Origin: Arthrobacter sp. OAP107
GTDB taxonomy: Bacteria > Actinomycetota > Actinomycetes > Actinomycetales > Micrococcaceae
Length of the DNA: 64,000 bases
Reading direction: 5' to 3'
Assembly: GCF_040546765.1 (NCBI RefSeq)
Contig: NZ_JBEPOK010000001.1
Location: 1,860,001-1,924,000, forward strand
How positions within the stretch are numbered: the stretch's first letter is position 1; each line of letters opens with the position of its first letter. Below the pieces are notes generated by a model. It ran no database searches and had not been told where the DNA came from. It saw only the letters and a program-made list of their open reading frames with translations. Positions 36,201 through 43,616 of the stretch are shown piece after piece. A program made the translations under genes and the position numbers.

Positions 36201-36779
36201 GACAACGTGATCCCCATCGTCGACGGGGACTGGTTTGAAGACGACATCGTGGCGCGGTTCCGGCAGTTCCTTCGGACCGCATTCGGCGATCAGCACTTTG
36301 CGCGGAACCTCCGCTTTGTCACCGAATCGCTTGGCGTGAAGGACTTGCGCGATTACTTCGTGAAATCCTTCTACAAGGATCACGTACAGCGGTACAAGAA
36401 ACGCCCGATCTATTGGCTGTTCTCCAGCAGCAAGGGCTCCTTCAACGCGCTCATCTACATGCACCGCTACACGCCGTCGACCGCCTCAACTGTGCTCAAC
36501 GAGTACCTTCGCGAGTTCAAAGCAAAGCTGGATGCCAGCCGCCAGCACCAGGAGCGCCTCGCTGCAGGCACAGGTGCACCACGGGAACAGGCAGCCGCCC
36601 AGAAAGAGGTCGACCGCCTGCGCAAGGTGCTTCTCGAACTCGATGAATACGAGCACGACGTGCTGTACCCACTGGCGTCCCAGCAGGTGCAGATCGACCT
36701 CGACGACGGCGTCAAGGCGAACTACCCGAAGCTCGGTGCTGCCCTCAAAAAGATCCCGGGGCTGGAGGCCGACTCGTGA
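33264..36779 (+). CDS. pglX: BREX adenine-specific DNA methyltransferase PglX
   Basis: A 1,171-residue methyltransferase that marks host DNA on adenine for self-recognition. SAM motif I is DPACGSGHM (298-306) and the catalytic motif is NPPYMG (470-475). The N-terminal region (~1-240) is helical; the C-terminal ~650 residues should carry target recognition. Roughly 34,600-36,150 is visibly more AT-rich than the rest of the gene and the operon, which suggests exchange of the specificity region. Start and stop overlap the neighbours (TGATG before, GTGA after), so it is translationally coupled with brxC and the Shedu-like gene. Confidence 0.95.
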   Translation: METAPLKSFATWARTALIREVSARISVVLASEELRQEQPNAVAALEKAVNAAGGSDKGRDTVADKVAYTWFNRIIALRFMDANGYTGIGVVSPERSRRGGQPEILAEAKRGNIDSAVVTNKRTAETVTSLLNGTRRSADPQGEAYALMLAEYCRYWNRSMPFMFEREGDYTELLIPANLLADDSVLARATSLLTEDICQDVEVIGWLYQFYISERKEEVFAGFKKNERAGAAEIPAATQLFTPHWIVRYLVENSLGRLWLLNKPSSRLIDQMDYYIAPVDGETDFLEVSSPEELKVIDPACGSGHMLTYAFDLLYAIYEEEGYAPSDIPGLILANNLYGTEIDPRAGGLAAFALTMKARARQRTFFNKGIEPNICVLEPISFTRTELTTLITSNGNRHDEETFWNQFENADTFGSLIRPREDLIESLRRHLSANLPEDGDLLTTELANRAHSIITQAEYLSQRYNVVVANPPYMGAKNLSPRVAEWLKSEYADGSADLFAASFYRYLYLAVDRGQLGLMSPYVWMFISTYKELRERLLGQETITSLVQLEYSGFEGATVPICAFTLQRGHQQQYPGGYVRLNDFVGPSQQGPRCLEIIQAGNAKGSTNTQERTAMANHFYRASAEDFRNIPGSPIVYWVEPQLIALYAGSLIGDRFQIKAGVGTRNDDLFMRLHWEVSAERIGRDKRWVLTDKAGEFRKWYAGFTYVMDWEDDGFRIKNYRNPDGSLKSRPQNIQFMFEEGVTWGKIGSGATSFRWRPKGYGFNDAAPAIFGPGAFDLLAQLNSNVGKCLVEIKGSTLNVQTGMVADLPIVQTSPDATESARTLTSRAVSLSKRDWDSQEISPDFLAPEHVLKRMPDHPLENVHQRVSEVQRQWVDELTQIESDIECAIRDAANLPSESTEIGPVSLLANPAFRYGRRKADDLIVAQKRDAMNDLISYAVGCMFGRYSLDEPGLILANQGDTLQDYLAKVPNPTFTPDKDNVIPIVDGDWFEDDIVARFRQFLRTAFGDQHFARNLRFVTESLGVKDLRDYFVKSFYKDHVQRYKKRPIYWLFSSSKGSFNALIYMHRYTPSTASTVLNEYLREFKAKLDASRQHQERLAAGTGAPREQAAAQKEVDRLRKVLLELDEYEHDVLYPLASQQVQIDLDDGVKANYPKLGAALKKIPGLEADS

Positions 36780-38065
36780 TCACTTTCGAGGATCATGGAT
36801 CGAAGGTTGTATTGGTCTATACCCCGAGCACTTTTAGGCCGGTGACATGGGTGGACAACAAGCTGGGCTCCGAAGGTCATGCCACCCTCTCGCAAGTCTT
36901 CACAGTCCAGAAGACGGACCTGCTAAGCCAAGACGCTGACGACGAAGACGACGAAGACGACGGCGACGACGCGGACGTCCGGCGCTTTGTGATCGGCAGC
37001 CTCGACGGTCAATATCGGACCATACGATCAGACGTCCTTGGTCTCAAGCACGACTTGCTGATCGTAACGACGATGCAGCTGACGAGATCAACGTTCGTCG
37101 CCGAACGCAACATCTCCATCTTCGGACGAATCGACGGCTTACTCACGGAGCAGATCGTCGTCGGAGGGAATCGGGAAGGTGCAATCCCCGTGGATGAGTT
37201 CGCCCGGCTGCTTCGAAGATTCCCGACATCGACCGAGGTCACCTACTATGCAGCGACCCGGGTTACCCGCATCCTCCGCGAATATCTGGAAACCATGTCC
37301 GACGCCGAACTGCGGCTGGAGAGTTACATCGAGCGTCGCGAACGTTCCGGGACCGAAGAGTGGGTAGAGGCCCATGGTCGGATACCGGCCGCAAACGAGC
37401 TGGAGCTCGAGAAGTTCACATACGTTCGGGACCGCTTGGTTGAGATGTTGGAGGACGCGGATGGCTACTCCGAGGCTGACTGGCAGGGGGCAGTGGCAGA
37501 CCTGTTTCTGCTGGTATTCCCCCAATACATCGCGGTTCTGCACAATGTCCACGTCAAGGAACGGTACTCAAACGAATCCAAGTCGACAGACCGCTACATC
37601 GACCTCATGCTCGTCGGGGCCAACGGATGTGTGGACATCATCGAGCTCAAGAAGCCGTTCGAGCGCGGTCTGATGTCGAAGAGTCAGTATCGGGATAACC
37701 ATGTCCCCATGCGCGAGTTGTCGGGCTCGATCATGCAGGCGGAGAAGTACCTCTTCTACCTGAGCAAGTCGGGCAGGGACGGCGAGAAAGCCATCAGCAA
37801 GAAGCACGCAGCTAATCTTCCCGCTGGCCTTGAGATCAAGATCGCCAACCCGAAGGCGATCATTCTGGTGGGACGGGACAGCAACCTCTCTGCAGAGGAG
37901 AGGTTCGACTTCGAATTCGTCCGACGGAAGTACTCGAATGTTGTCGACATCATCTCGTACGACGACTTGCTGCGCCGCTTGGAGAACGTCATCGCTACTC
38001 TCACGAAGCGCGTTGTCACCGAGGATATTCTTGGGCCAGACGACGAGATCGGAGTATCAGCATGA
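36776..38065 (+). CDS. Shedu-like nuclease (DUF4263, SduA family) inside the BREX operon
   Basis: A 429-residue protein. The C-terminal half carries a PD-(D/E)xK-type core: RYIDLMLVG (D276) and DIIELKKP (E290, K292), as in SduA/DUF4263 proteins, followed by a conserved-looking QAEKYLFYL helix (~321-329). The N-terminal ~170 residues form a separate domain with an acidic linker (residues 53-67, nearly all D and E). SduA is a stand-alone antiviral nuclease in known Shedu systems. Here the gene overlaps pglX (GTGA) and pglZ (ATGA) by 4 bases on each side, so it is made with BREX proteins in stoichiometric fashion. Catalytic residues appear intact. Joint action with BREX is inferred. Confidence 0.85.
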   Translation: MITFEDHGSKVVLVYTPSTFRPVTWVDNKLGSEGHATLSQVFTVQKTDLLSQDADDEDDEDDGDDADVRRFVIGSLDGQYRTIRSDVLGLKHDLLIVTTMQLTRSTFVAERNISIFGRIDGLLTEQIVVGGNREGAIPVDEFARLLRRFPTSTEVTYYAATRVTRILREYLETMSDAELRLESYIERRERSGTEEWVEAHGRIPAANELELEKFTYVRDRLVEMLEDADGYSEADWQGAVADLFLLVFPQYIAVLHNVHVKERYSNESKSTDRYIDLMLVGANGCVDIIELKKPFERGLMSKSQYRDNHVPMRELSGSIMQAEKYLFYLSKSGRDGEKAISKKHAANLPAGLEIKIANPKAIILVGRDSNLSAEERFDFEFVRRKYSNVVDIISYDDLLRRLENVIATLTKRVVTEDILGPDDEIGVSA

Positions 38066-40554
38066 GTGTCGCCGCCGTCAGGCCCCATCTGGAGCGTCGC
38101 TTTGAGGTGCAGCGTGTGGTGTTCTGGCACGACCCCGAGGGTGAGTACACCGCTGACCTCGACACGCTCGACCTGGAGGGCGTGCAGACTGTGCGCGTCA
38201 ATAACGATGAGTATGCGGTAAAGAACCGGCTGCTGCACCAGGAGCCCAAGTCGAAGTTCCTTGTCTATCGTTCGGGTGCTGTGTCGACGGGGATCGGCAA
38301 TTGGCTGTTGGACCTGGAGCTTGCCTACGGAGTGTTCACAGCAGACCGGACCTCACTGGTGCAGCAGGAACTCGGGCTCACCGCGGACGGTATCGGCGAG
38401 GTCCTACAAGCCCGCGAGAAGTTCTTCCGTGGGGCCAAGCGCGTCCAAGGCCTGAAGAAGCTGCTGGACGCCGACGATGACGCCCGGTTGCTGCAAGCCA
38501 AGATGTCGGCGGTACTACTCGGTCAAAGCGAGCACAGCTTACTGGAGATCACGCGCACTCTGCTGATCGAGAACGCCGGCGGTGCGGATGCCAAGTACGC
38601 TGCCCTTGCCGAGCACGGCCTCGACGAGTTCTACTGGCAAGGCGTGGCGTCGATCTACGGCTACATGTCGCCAAGCCCGAGCATCGCCGATTTCGTTTTG
38701 TGGGTGTTCCGGCAGGCCAACGCCGGATTCAAGTCCGAACGACACGGCGGCTTGCGCAACATCCAGCTCGACTTCGGGAGCTTTCGCTACGACAGGCGTA
38801 GCCAGGAGGCATTGACGACGCTCGCAAAGCGTGCAGCGCGAGATCTGGATTACGCCAGCACCATCGAGGACGCAAGCTTCCGCGACCTGTTGGGCAACGA
38901 CCTTTTCGAGGAGACTGACCGCAAGATCATCAGCGATCTGGCTCGTGCGGTCTCTGAGCGAACGGTCACAGGCCGCGAGGTTACAGAGGTGATCCGCAGC
39001 CGTCAGAGCAGCATCTGGGTCGAAGGATACCGAAAGCTGTACACAGCAATCGGCTGTGCCTCGGAACTCCTGACCGTGCTTAGCACGCTCAACCTGTCGA
39101 TGCAGTCGCTCGATGAGGGATTGGAGCGATATCAGGGTGACTGGTTCCGCATCGATCAGCTCTACCGGCAGTTCACATATGCTGCCCGCACAGCAGAGTT
39201 CGCCGGTCCGCTGGAGGCCTTGCGCATCCAAGTGGAGAAATTCTACGCCAACAAGTTTCTCTACGAGCTCGGTAACGCCTGGCAACAGCAGGTCGATGGC
39301 ATCGACCAGTGGCGTTCGACATTGCTCCGGCCCCAAACCTCGTTCTTCACCGACCACGTTGCACCCATCACGAGAGATGGCCGGCGCAAGGCTGTCGTCA
39401 TCATCTCGGACGCCCTGCGCTATGAGATCGCTGACGAACTTGGTTCGCGCATCCGCCAGGAAGACCGCTACGACGCGGACCTGAAAGCCATGCTCGGCGT
39501 GCTGCCCAGCTATACCCAGCTCGGGATGGCGGCACTGCTGCCACACAGCACGATCGGACACTCCAAGGACGGGGATCCCGTTCTGGCGGACGGTCAGCGC
39601 ACAGACGGCACCGTGAACCGCAGCAAGCTCCTCGACGCCGTTGACGGGAAAGCGATTCAAGCCGAGAACGTCTTCTCCCTGACCCGGGACGAGCTGCGGG
39701 AGCTGTACCAGCAACATCAGGTGCTGTACGTCTATCACAACCGCATTGACGCGACAGGCGACAAGGCGGGCACCGAGCGTCAGGTGTTTGAGGCCGCCGA
39801 GGACACGCTTCGCGAACTGGTCGATCTGGTCAAGCGACTGACCAATGCGAACGCGACGAACATCCTCATCACTGCGGACCACGGCTTCTTGTTCCAGGAC
39901 ACGGCACTCGAGGACGCCTTCTATCTATCGACGCTGCCGGAAGGTGAGGACATCAAGGTGATCAACCGCCGTTACGTCCTCGGCCACGGCTTGAAGGAAG
40001 TCCCTGCGTTCAAGACTTTCACGTCAGCTCAACTCGGCCTCGATGGAGACCTGGATGTGCAGATACCGAAGTCGATTCACCGGCTGCGGCTTCCAGGCGC
40101 AGGCTCGCGATTCGTCCACGGCGGTGCAGCCTTGCAGGAGATCGTCGTTCCGGTGCTGGCGATCAACAAGAAGCGCAAGAGCGACGTGCGAACAGTTAAC
40201 GTCAAGATCATGCCCGAGTCGGACAAGATCACGACAGGCCAGCTGGTCATCAAGTTGTTTCAGGCTGAGCCGGTGAGCGAGAAGGTTCGCCCCCTTGTGC
40301 TGCGCGCAGGGCTGTATGTCGGCGAGATCCTCATATCGAACCATCTCTCGCTCACTTTCGACCAGGACTCGACAGACCAGCGTGACCGCTACCAGAACGC
40401 GCACATGCTGCTCAGCCAGGACGCAAACGACTACAACAACCGCCCAGTCGAGTTCCGGCTTGAAGAACTCATCCCGGGCACCAATCAATGGCGCGGCTAC
40501 GCCAAGGCGTTCTACACGCTAAAGCGATCGTTCGCCTCGGACTTCGACTTCTAA
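38062..40554 (+). CDS. pglZ: BREX alkaline-phosphatase-like protein PglZ
   Basis: An 830-residue protein of the PglZ family. The PglZ domain covers about residues 440-640, with VVIISDALRYE (~446-456) and ITADHGFLFQ (~603-612), the metal-binding motifs of the alkaline phosphatase superfamily. The N-terminal ~430 residues are helical, with a C-terminal beta-rich domain after ~680. PglZ is essential in BREX systems and may act as a nuclease or phosphodiesterase. The ATG is preceded by GGAG and overlaps the Shedu-like stop. Thirteen bases separate it from brxL. Confidence 0.95.
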   Translation: MSVAAVRPHLERRFEVQRVVFWHDPEGEYTADLDTLDLEGVQTVRVNNDEYAVKNRLLHQEPKSKFLVYRSGAVSTGIGNWLLDLELAYGVFTADRTSLVQQELGLTADGIGEVLQAREKFFRGAKRVQGLKKLLDADDDARLLQAKMSAVLLGQSEHSLLEITRTLLIENAGGADAKYAALAEHGLDEFYWQGVASIYGYMSPSPSIADFVLWVFRQANAGFKSERHGGLRNIQLDFGSFRYDRRSQEALTTLAKRAARDLDYASTIEDASFRDLLGNDLFEETDRKIISDLARAVSERTVTGREVTEVIRSRQSSIWVEGYRKLYTAIGCASELLTVLSTLNLSMQSLDEGLERYQGDWFRIDQLYRQFTYAARTAEFAGPLEALRIQVEKFYANKFLYELGNAWQQQVDGIDQWRSTLLRPQTSFFTDHVAPITRDGRRKAVVIISDALRYEIADELGSRIRQEDRYDADLKAMLGVLPSYTQLGMAALLPHSTIGHSKDGDPVLADGQRTDGTVNRSKLLDAVDGKAIQAENVFSLTRDELRELYQQHQVLYVYHNRIDATGDKAGTERQVFEAAEDTLRELVDLVKRLTNANATNILITADHGFLFQDTALEDAFYLSTLPEGEDIKVINRRYVLGHGLKEVPAFKTFTSAQLGLDGDLDVQIPKSIHRLRLPGAGSRFVHGGAALQEIVVPVLAINKKRKSDVRTVNVKIMPESDKITTGQLVIKLFQAEPVSEKVRPLVLRAGLYVGEILISNHLSLTFDQDSTDQRDRYQNAHMLLSQDANDYNNRPVEFRLEELIPGTNQWRGYAKAFYTLKRSFASDFDF

Positions 40555-40567
40555 GGAGAGTGCGGCT

Positions 40568-42712
40568 ATGAGCGAAGTGAGCGAGGTCAGTCCAGAGATA
40601 TCCGCTGGGGCCAACGCACCGGCAGACGCCACTCCGGTGCAGAGCGAACTGGACCGAAAGATAAACCAACTCTTCCCCGGCGTTGTAGTCCGCAAGGATC
40701 TGGTGAAGGCGGTCAAGGGCAACGCCATTGTGCCCTCCTATGTGCTGGAGTACCTGCTCGGCCAATATGCTGCCTCCGACGACGAAGCCACCATCCAGGC
40801 AGGCATCGACACGGTGCGCAAGATCCTCGCCGAACACTACGTAAACCGGAACCAGTCCGAACTCGTGAAATCCACGATCAAGGAGCGTGGGCGTCACCGC
40901 ATCATTGACAAAGTGACGGTCACGCTCAACGAGAAGGATGATGTCTACCAGGCAGAGTTCGCCAACCTCGGTATCAAGGGCGTGCTCGTCGAATCCGCGA
41001 CGATCAAGGCCCACCCAAAGCTGCTTGTCGGTGGTGTTTGGTGTATCTGCGACATCGAGTACTTCCACAGTGACGACGCCCGAATGGTGCCGTGGATACT
41101 GGGGTCGATCAAGCCCATCCAGTTGTCGAAGTTCGACTTCGAGGGCTATCTCGCGGCGCGGAGCGAGTTCACAACCGGCGAATGGACTGACCTGCTCGTG
41201 CAGTCGATCGGGTTCAATCCCGAACTGTTCGGACGCCGTGCAAAGCTCATCCAGCTTGTGCGGCTCATCCCATTCGTCGAGCGAAACTACAACCTCGTCG
41301 AACTCGGGCCCAAAGGCACCGGTAAATCGCATATCTTCTCGGAGTTCTCACCCCACGGCATGCTCATCTCCGGTGGCGAGGTCACGGTCCCCAAGCTGTT
41401 CGTAAACAACTCCAACGGCCGCATCGGGCTGGTCGGCTACTGGGATGTCGTCGCGTTCGACGAGTTCGCGGGTAAGAAGAAGCGCACCGATAAGGCGCTC
41501 GTCGACATCATGAAGAACTTCATGGCGAACAAGTCGTTTTCCCGCGGCGTCGAGACGCTCGGCGCGGAGGCGTCAATGGTGTTCGTCGGCAACACGTCGC
41601 ACACCGTGCCCTATATGCTCAAACACTCCGACCTGTTCGACGAGCTTCCCGAAAGCTACCACGACTCGGCGTACCTCGACCGCCTGCACCACTACATCCC
41701 AGGGTGGGAAGTCGACACCATCCGAGGTGAGATGTTCTCCAACGGGTACGGGTTCGTCGTCGACTACATCGCCGAGGTGCTCAAGTCGATGCGTTCGGCG
41801 GACTACTCCGACCGCTACCAGCAGCACTTCACACTGTCATCGGACATCTCGACACGAGATCGCGACGGAATCCACAAGACCTTCTCCGGGCTGATGAAAA
41901 TCCTTTACCCGCACGGGGAAGCCTCGGCCGAAGAAATCGAAGAGATCCTGCAGTTCGCCATCGAGGGCCGCAAGCGCGTCAAAGACCAGATCCTCCGCAT
42001 CGACTCAACGATGGCAAACGTAAAGTTCGGCTACCTCGACAAGGCCGGTACATGGCAATCAGTCTCCACGCTTGAAGAGGATGAGTACCCGGCATACTAC
42101 TACCGTGAGCGCCGCGTAAGCACTGACGCGGAGGAGGCGACGGGCGATCCAACCGGGCACGCCACTACTTCTGCGGAAGACGGTCAGCAAATTGCGCCCG
42201 AGCCTATCACCGTAAAACCGCTGTTTGAGGGTCACCAGGAGTTCCAGGAGAACCAGCGTGGGGTCTCCTTCGAGACCCTCCTCGTACCGTACCTGCGCGG
42301 AGCCACGCAGATCACCATCACGGACCCCTACATCCGGCAGTTCCATCAGGCCCGTAATCTCATGGAACTCATCGAGTGCATCGCGGTCACCAAAGACGCG
42401 GCCGACGAAGTGAATGTTCGGCTCGTTACGTCTGAGAACACCGAGGGACCAGACAAGCTCCGCAAGCAGTTCGAACTGTTGCTGAAAGTCAAGCAGGGAG
42501 CCTCTGCCGCCGGTATCAATGTCGACATCGTCTTCGACGGAGCCATCCATGATCGGTCCATCCTCACCGACACCGGATGGAGGATCCTGCTCGGCCGCGG
42601 GTTGGACATCTTTCAGTACATCACGGGCGACGCCTTCGAGCTTGCCACCAAGCTTCAGGAATACCGTCAAGTCAAGGCTTTTGGCATAACTTACATCCGG
42701 GACGACGCGTGA
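40568..42712 (+). CDS. brxL: BREX AAA+ protein BrxL with MITD1-C/PLD-like C-terminal domain
   Basis: A 714-residue protein starting at ATG 40568 after AAGGAGAG. The N-terminal ~480 residues match the Lon-related BrxL ATPase: Walker A GPKGTGKS (247-254), Walker B-like VVAFDEFAG (~295-303) and an arginine-finger region near 365. I see no Ser-Lys Lon protease dyad behind it. Instead residues ~560-714 resemble the MIT C-terminal (MITD1-C, phospholipase-D-like) domain: TITDPYIRQFHQ, IHDRSILTDTGW and LGRGLDIFQ. BrxL forms a ring that binds DNA and blocks phage replication in studied systems. The linker (~500-550) is acidic and variable. Confidence 0.92.
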   Translation: MSEVSEVSPEISAGANAPADATPVQSELDRKINQLFPGVVVRKDLVKAVKGNAIVPSYVLEYLLGQYAASDDEATIQAGIDTVRKILAEHYVNRNQSELVKSTIKERGRHRIIDKVTVTLNEKDDVYQAEFANLGIKGVLVESATIKAHPKLLVGGVWCICDIEYFHSDDARMVPWILGSIKPIQLSKFDFEGYLAARSEFTTGEWTDLLVQSIGFNPELFGRRAKLIQLVRLIPFVERNYNLVELGPKGTGKSHIFSEFSPHGMLISGGEVTVPKLFVNNSNGRIGLVGYWDVVAFDEFAGKKKRTDKALVDIMKNFMANKSFSRGVETLGAEASMVFVGNTSHTVPYMLKHSDLFDELPESYHDSAYLDRLHHYIPGWEVDTIRGEMFSNGYGFVVDYIAEVLKSMRSADYSDRYQQHFTLSSDISTRDRDGIHKTFSGLMKILYPHGEASAEEIEEILQFAIEGRKRVKDQILRIDSTMANVKFGYLDKAGTWQSVSTLEEDEYPAYYYRERRVSTDAEEATGDPTGHATTSAEDGQQIAPEPITVKPLFEGHQEFQENQRGVSFETLLVPYLRGATQITITDPYIRQFHQARNLMELIECIAVTKDAADEVNVRLVTSENTEGPDKLRKQFELLLKVKQGASAAGINVDIVFDGAIHDRSILTDTGWRILLGRGLDIFQYITGDAFELATKLQEYRQVKAFGITYIRDDA

Positions 42713-42908
42713 GTCGCGCTGTGCGAGCTTGCCTACGACGGCGCAGCCGGCGAAACGACAAAGACAGACCACGCCCGGCATTTTGTCTTCAGCCTTCTTC
42801 GCGTGTTCGGACCCAGCACACCCTCCACAGAGGTGGATTCAGCAGAGTCTCACTACAAAGACGCACTGATGACACGACAATTCGGCCTCAACAGAAACTG
42901 ATCGACCG

Positions 42909-43202
42909 ATGACACCACGTCCACGCCGCGCCTGGCAGGCGGCAGCAAAAGCCAAGCAAGAGTCCAGGGAACTGGGCGAGCTGCACGCGATCGAACCAGC
43001 CTCCCGGCGCAGCGATGGCTCACCCAAAGTGGGCCCTGGCCAGGTTTACGTGGTGAGCTCCGGCAAGGTCTATCACCCGGCCTGGTGCAACTCAGTGGGC
43101 AACGTCTGGGACGACAACCCCAAACGGCTTCTGGTCGTCGAGGAGACCGGTGTTGGCGGCCGTCAGGCCTGCAAAGCCTGCGACGAACCCCTGCAGGCCT
43201 GA
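42909..43202 (+). CDS. Small protein with Ada-like Cys arrangement
   Basis: A 97-residue protein of unknown function. The N-terminal ~40 residues are basic and polar. The C-terminal half has KVYHPAWCNSVGNV followed by RQACKACDEP. A His-x3-Cys and a Cys-x2-Cys about 35 residues apart resemble the zinc-binding domain of Ada proteins in spacing and in the surrounding YH...C and aCKxC pattern. A small zinc-binding DNA-associated protein is therefore plausible. It follows brxL by 196 bases on the same strand. No strong ribosome binding site precedes the ATG, so confidence is moderate. Confidence 0.6.
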   Translation: MTPRPRRAWQAAAKAKQESRELGELHAIEPASRRSDGSPKVGPGQVYVVSSGKVYHPAWCNSVGNVWDDNPKRLLVVEETGVGGRQACKACDEPLQA

Positions 43203-43286
43203 CTTTGCATATTTAGCGGCTACGACTGAGTCAGGCCTCCGGCGGTCCTCTCCGTAAGAGACGGTCCGCCCGCATAGGATGTTCCC

Positions 43287-43616
43287 ATGTCTGAACCCGA
43301 GCCCATCACGATCCGGAACAGTCTGCCGAACATCCTCGCAAATGAGGCGTACGGTCCGGATTGGAAACGCACGCAGGATGTCATGGTGGTCATAACAGTA
43401 GGTGGTACTTCCACTCATCTGGCTTTGAAGTCTGCACCCACCACGACGCTATGCGGTCAGAATTCCCGGTTCGTGGCCCGCGCCTGGTTTCTCCTCAGCG
43501 GCTGCATGAAGTGTTCAAAGGCTGGTCTCAAACAGGGCATCGCCACAATCACCGATACAGACGGCACACTCATCGACCTGGCGACCAACACCGAGATCAA
43601 GCTGCCGGAACACTAA
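43287..43616 (+). CDS. Hypothetical 109-residue protein
   Basis: Starts at ATG 43287. The protein is small and soluble-looking, with four Cys-containing positions, including CMKC (~residues 73-76) in a segment LLSGCMKCSKAG. No family is recognised. It converges on the GmrSD-type gene with a 4-base overlap of the two stops. The codon pattern is weaker than in the BREX genes, but the frame is undisturbed over its length and the start lies 84 bases after the preceding gene. Confidence 0.5.
   Translation: MSEPEPITIRNSLPNILANEAYGPDWKRTQDVMVVITVGGTSTHLALKSAPTTTLCGQNSRFVARAWFLLSGCMKCSKAGLKQGIATITDTDGTLIDLATNTEIKLPEH

Larger units (their letters stand above)
28274..42712 (+). other. Type 1 BREX operon with embedded Shedu-like gene
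   Basis: Eight same-strand genes (HTH, brxA, brxB, brxC, pglX, Shedu-like, pglZ, brxL) are spaced by gaps of 0-75 bases; four junctions overlap. The order is that of canonical type 1 BREX with one extra gene between pglX and pglZ. No BrxR-type WYL regulator is present; the small HTH protein takes the first position. Confidence 0.9.

Noticed and set aside
40568..42712. Calling this gene a functional Lon protease
   Set aside because: The ATPase part is Lon-related, but the Ser-Lys protease domain is not visible; the C-terminus fits another domain.
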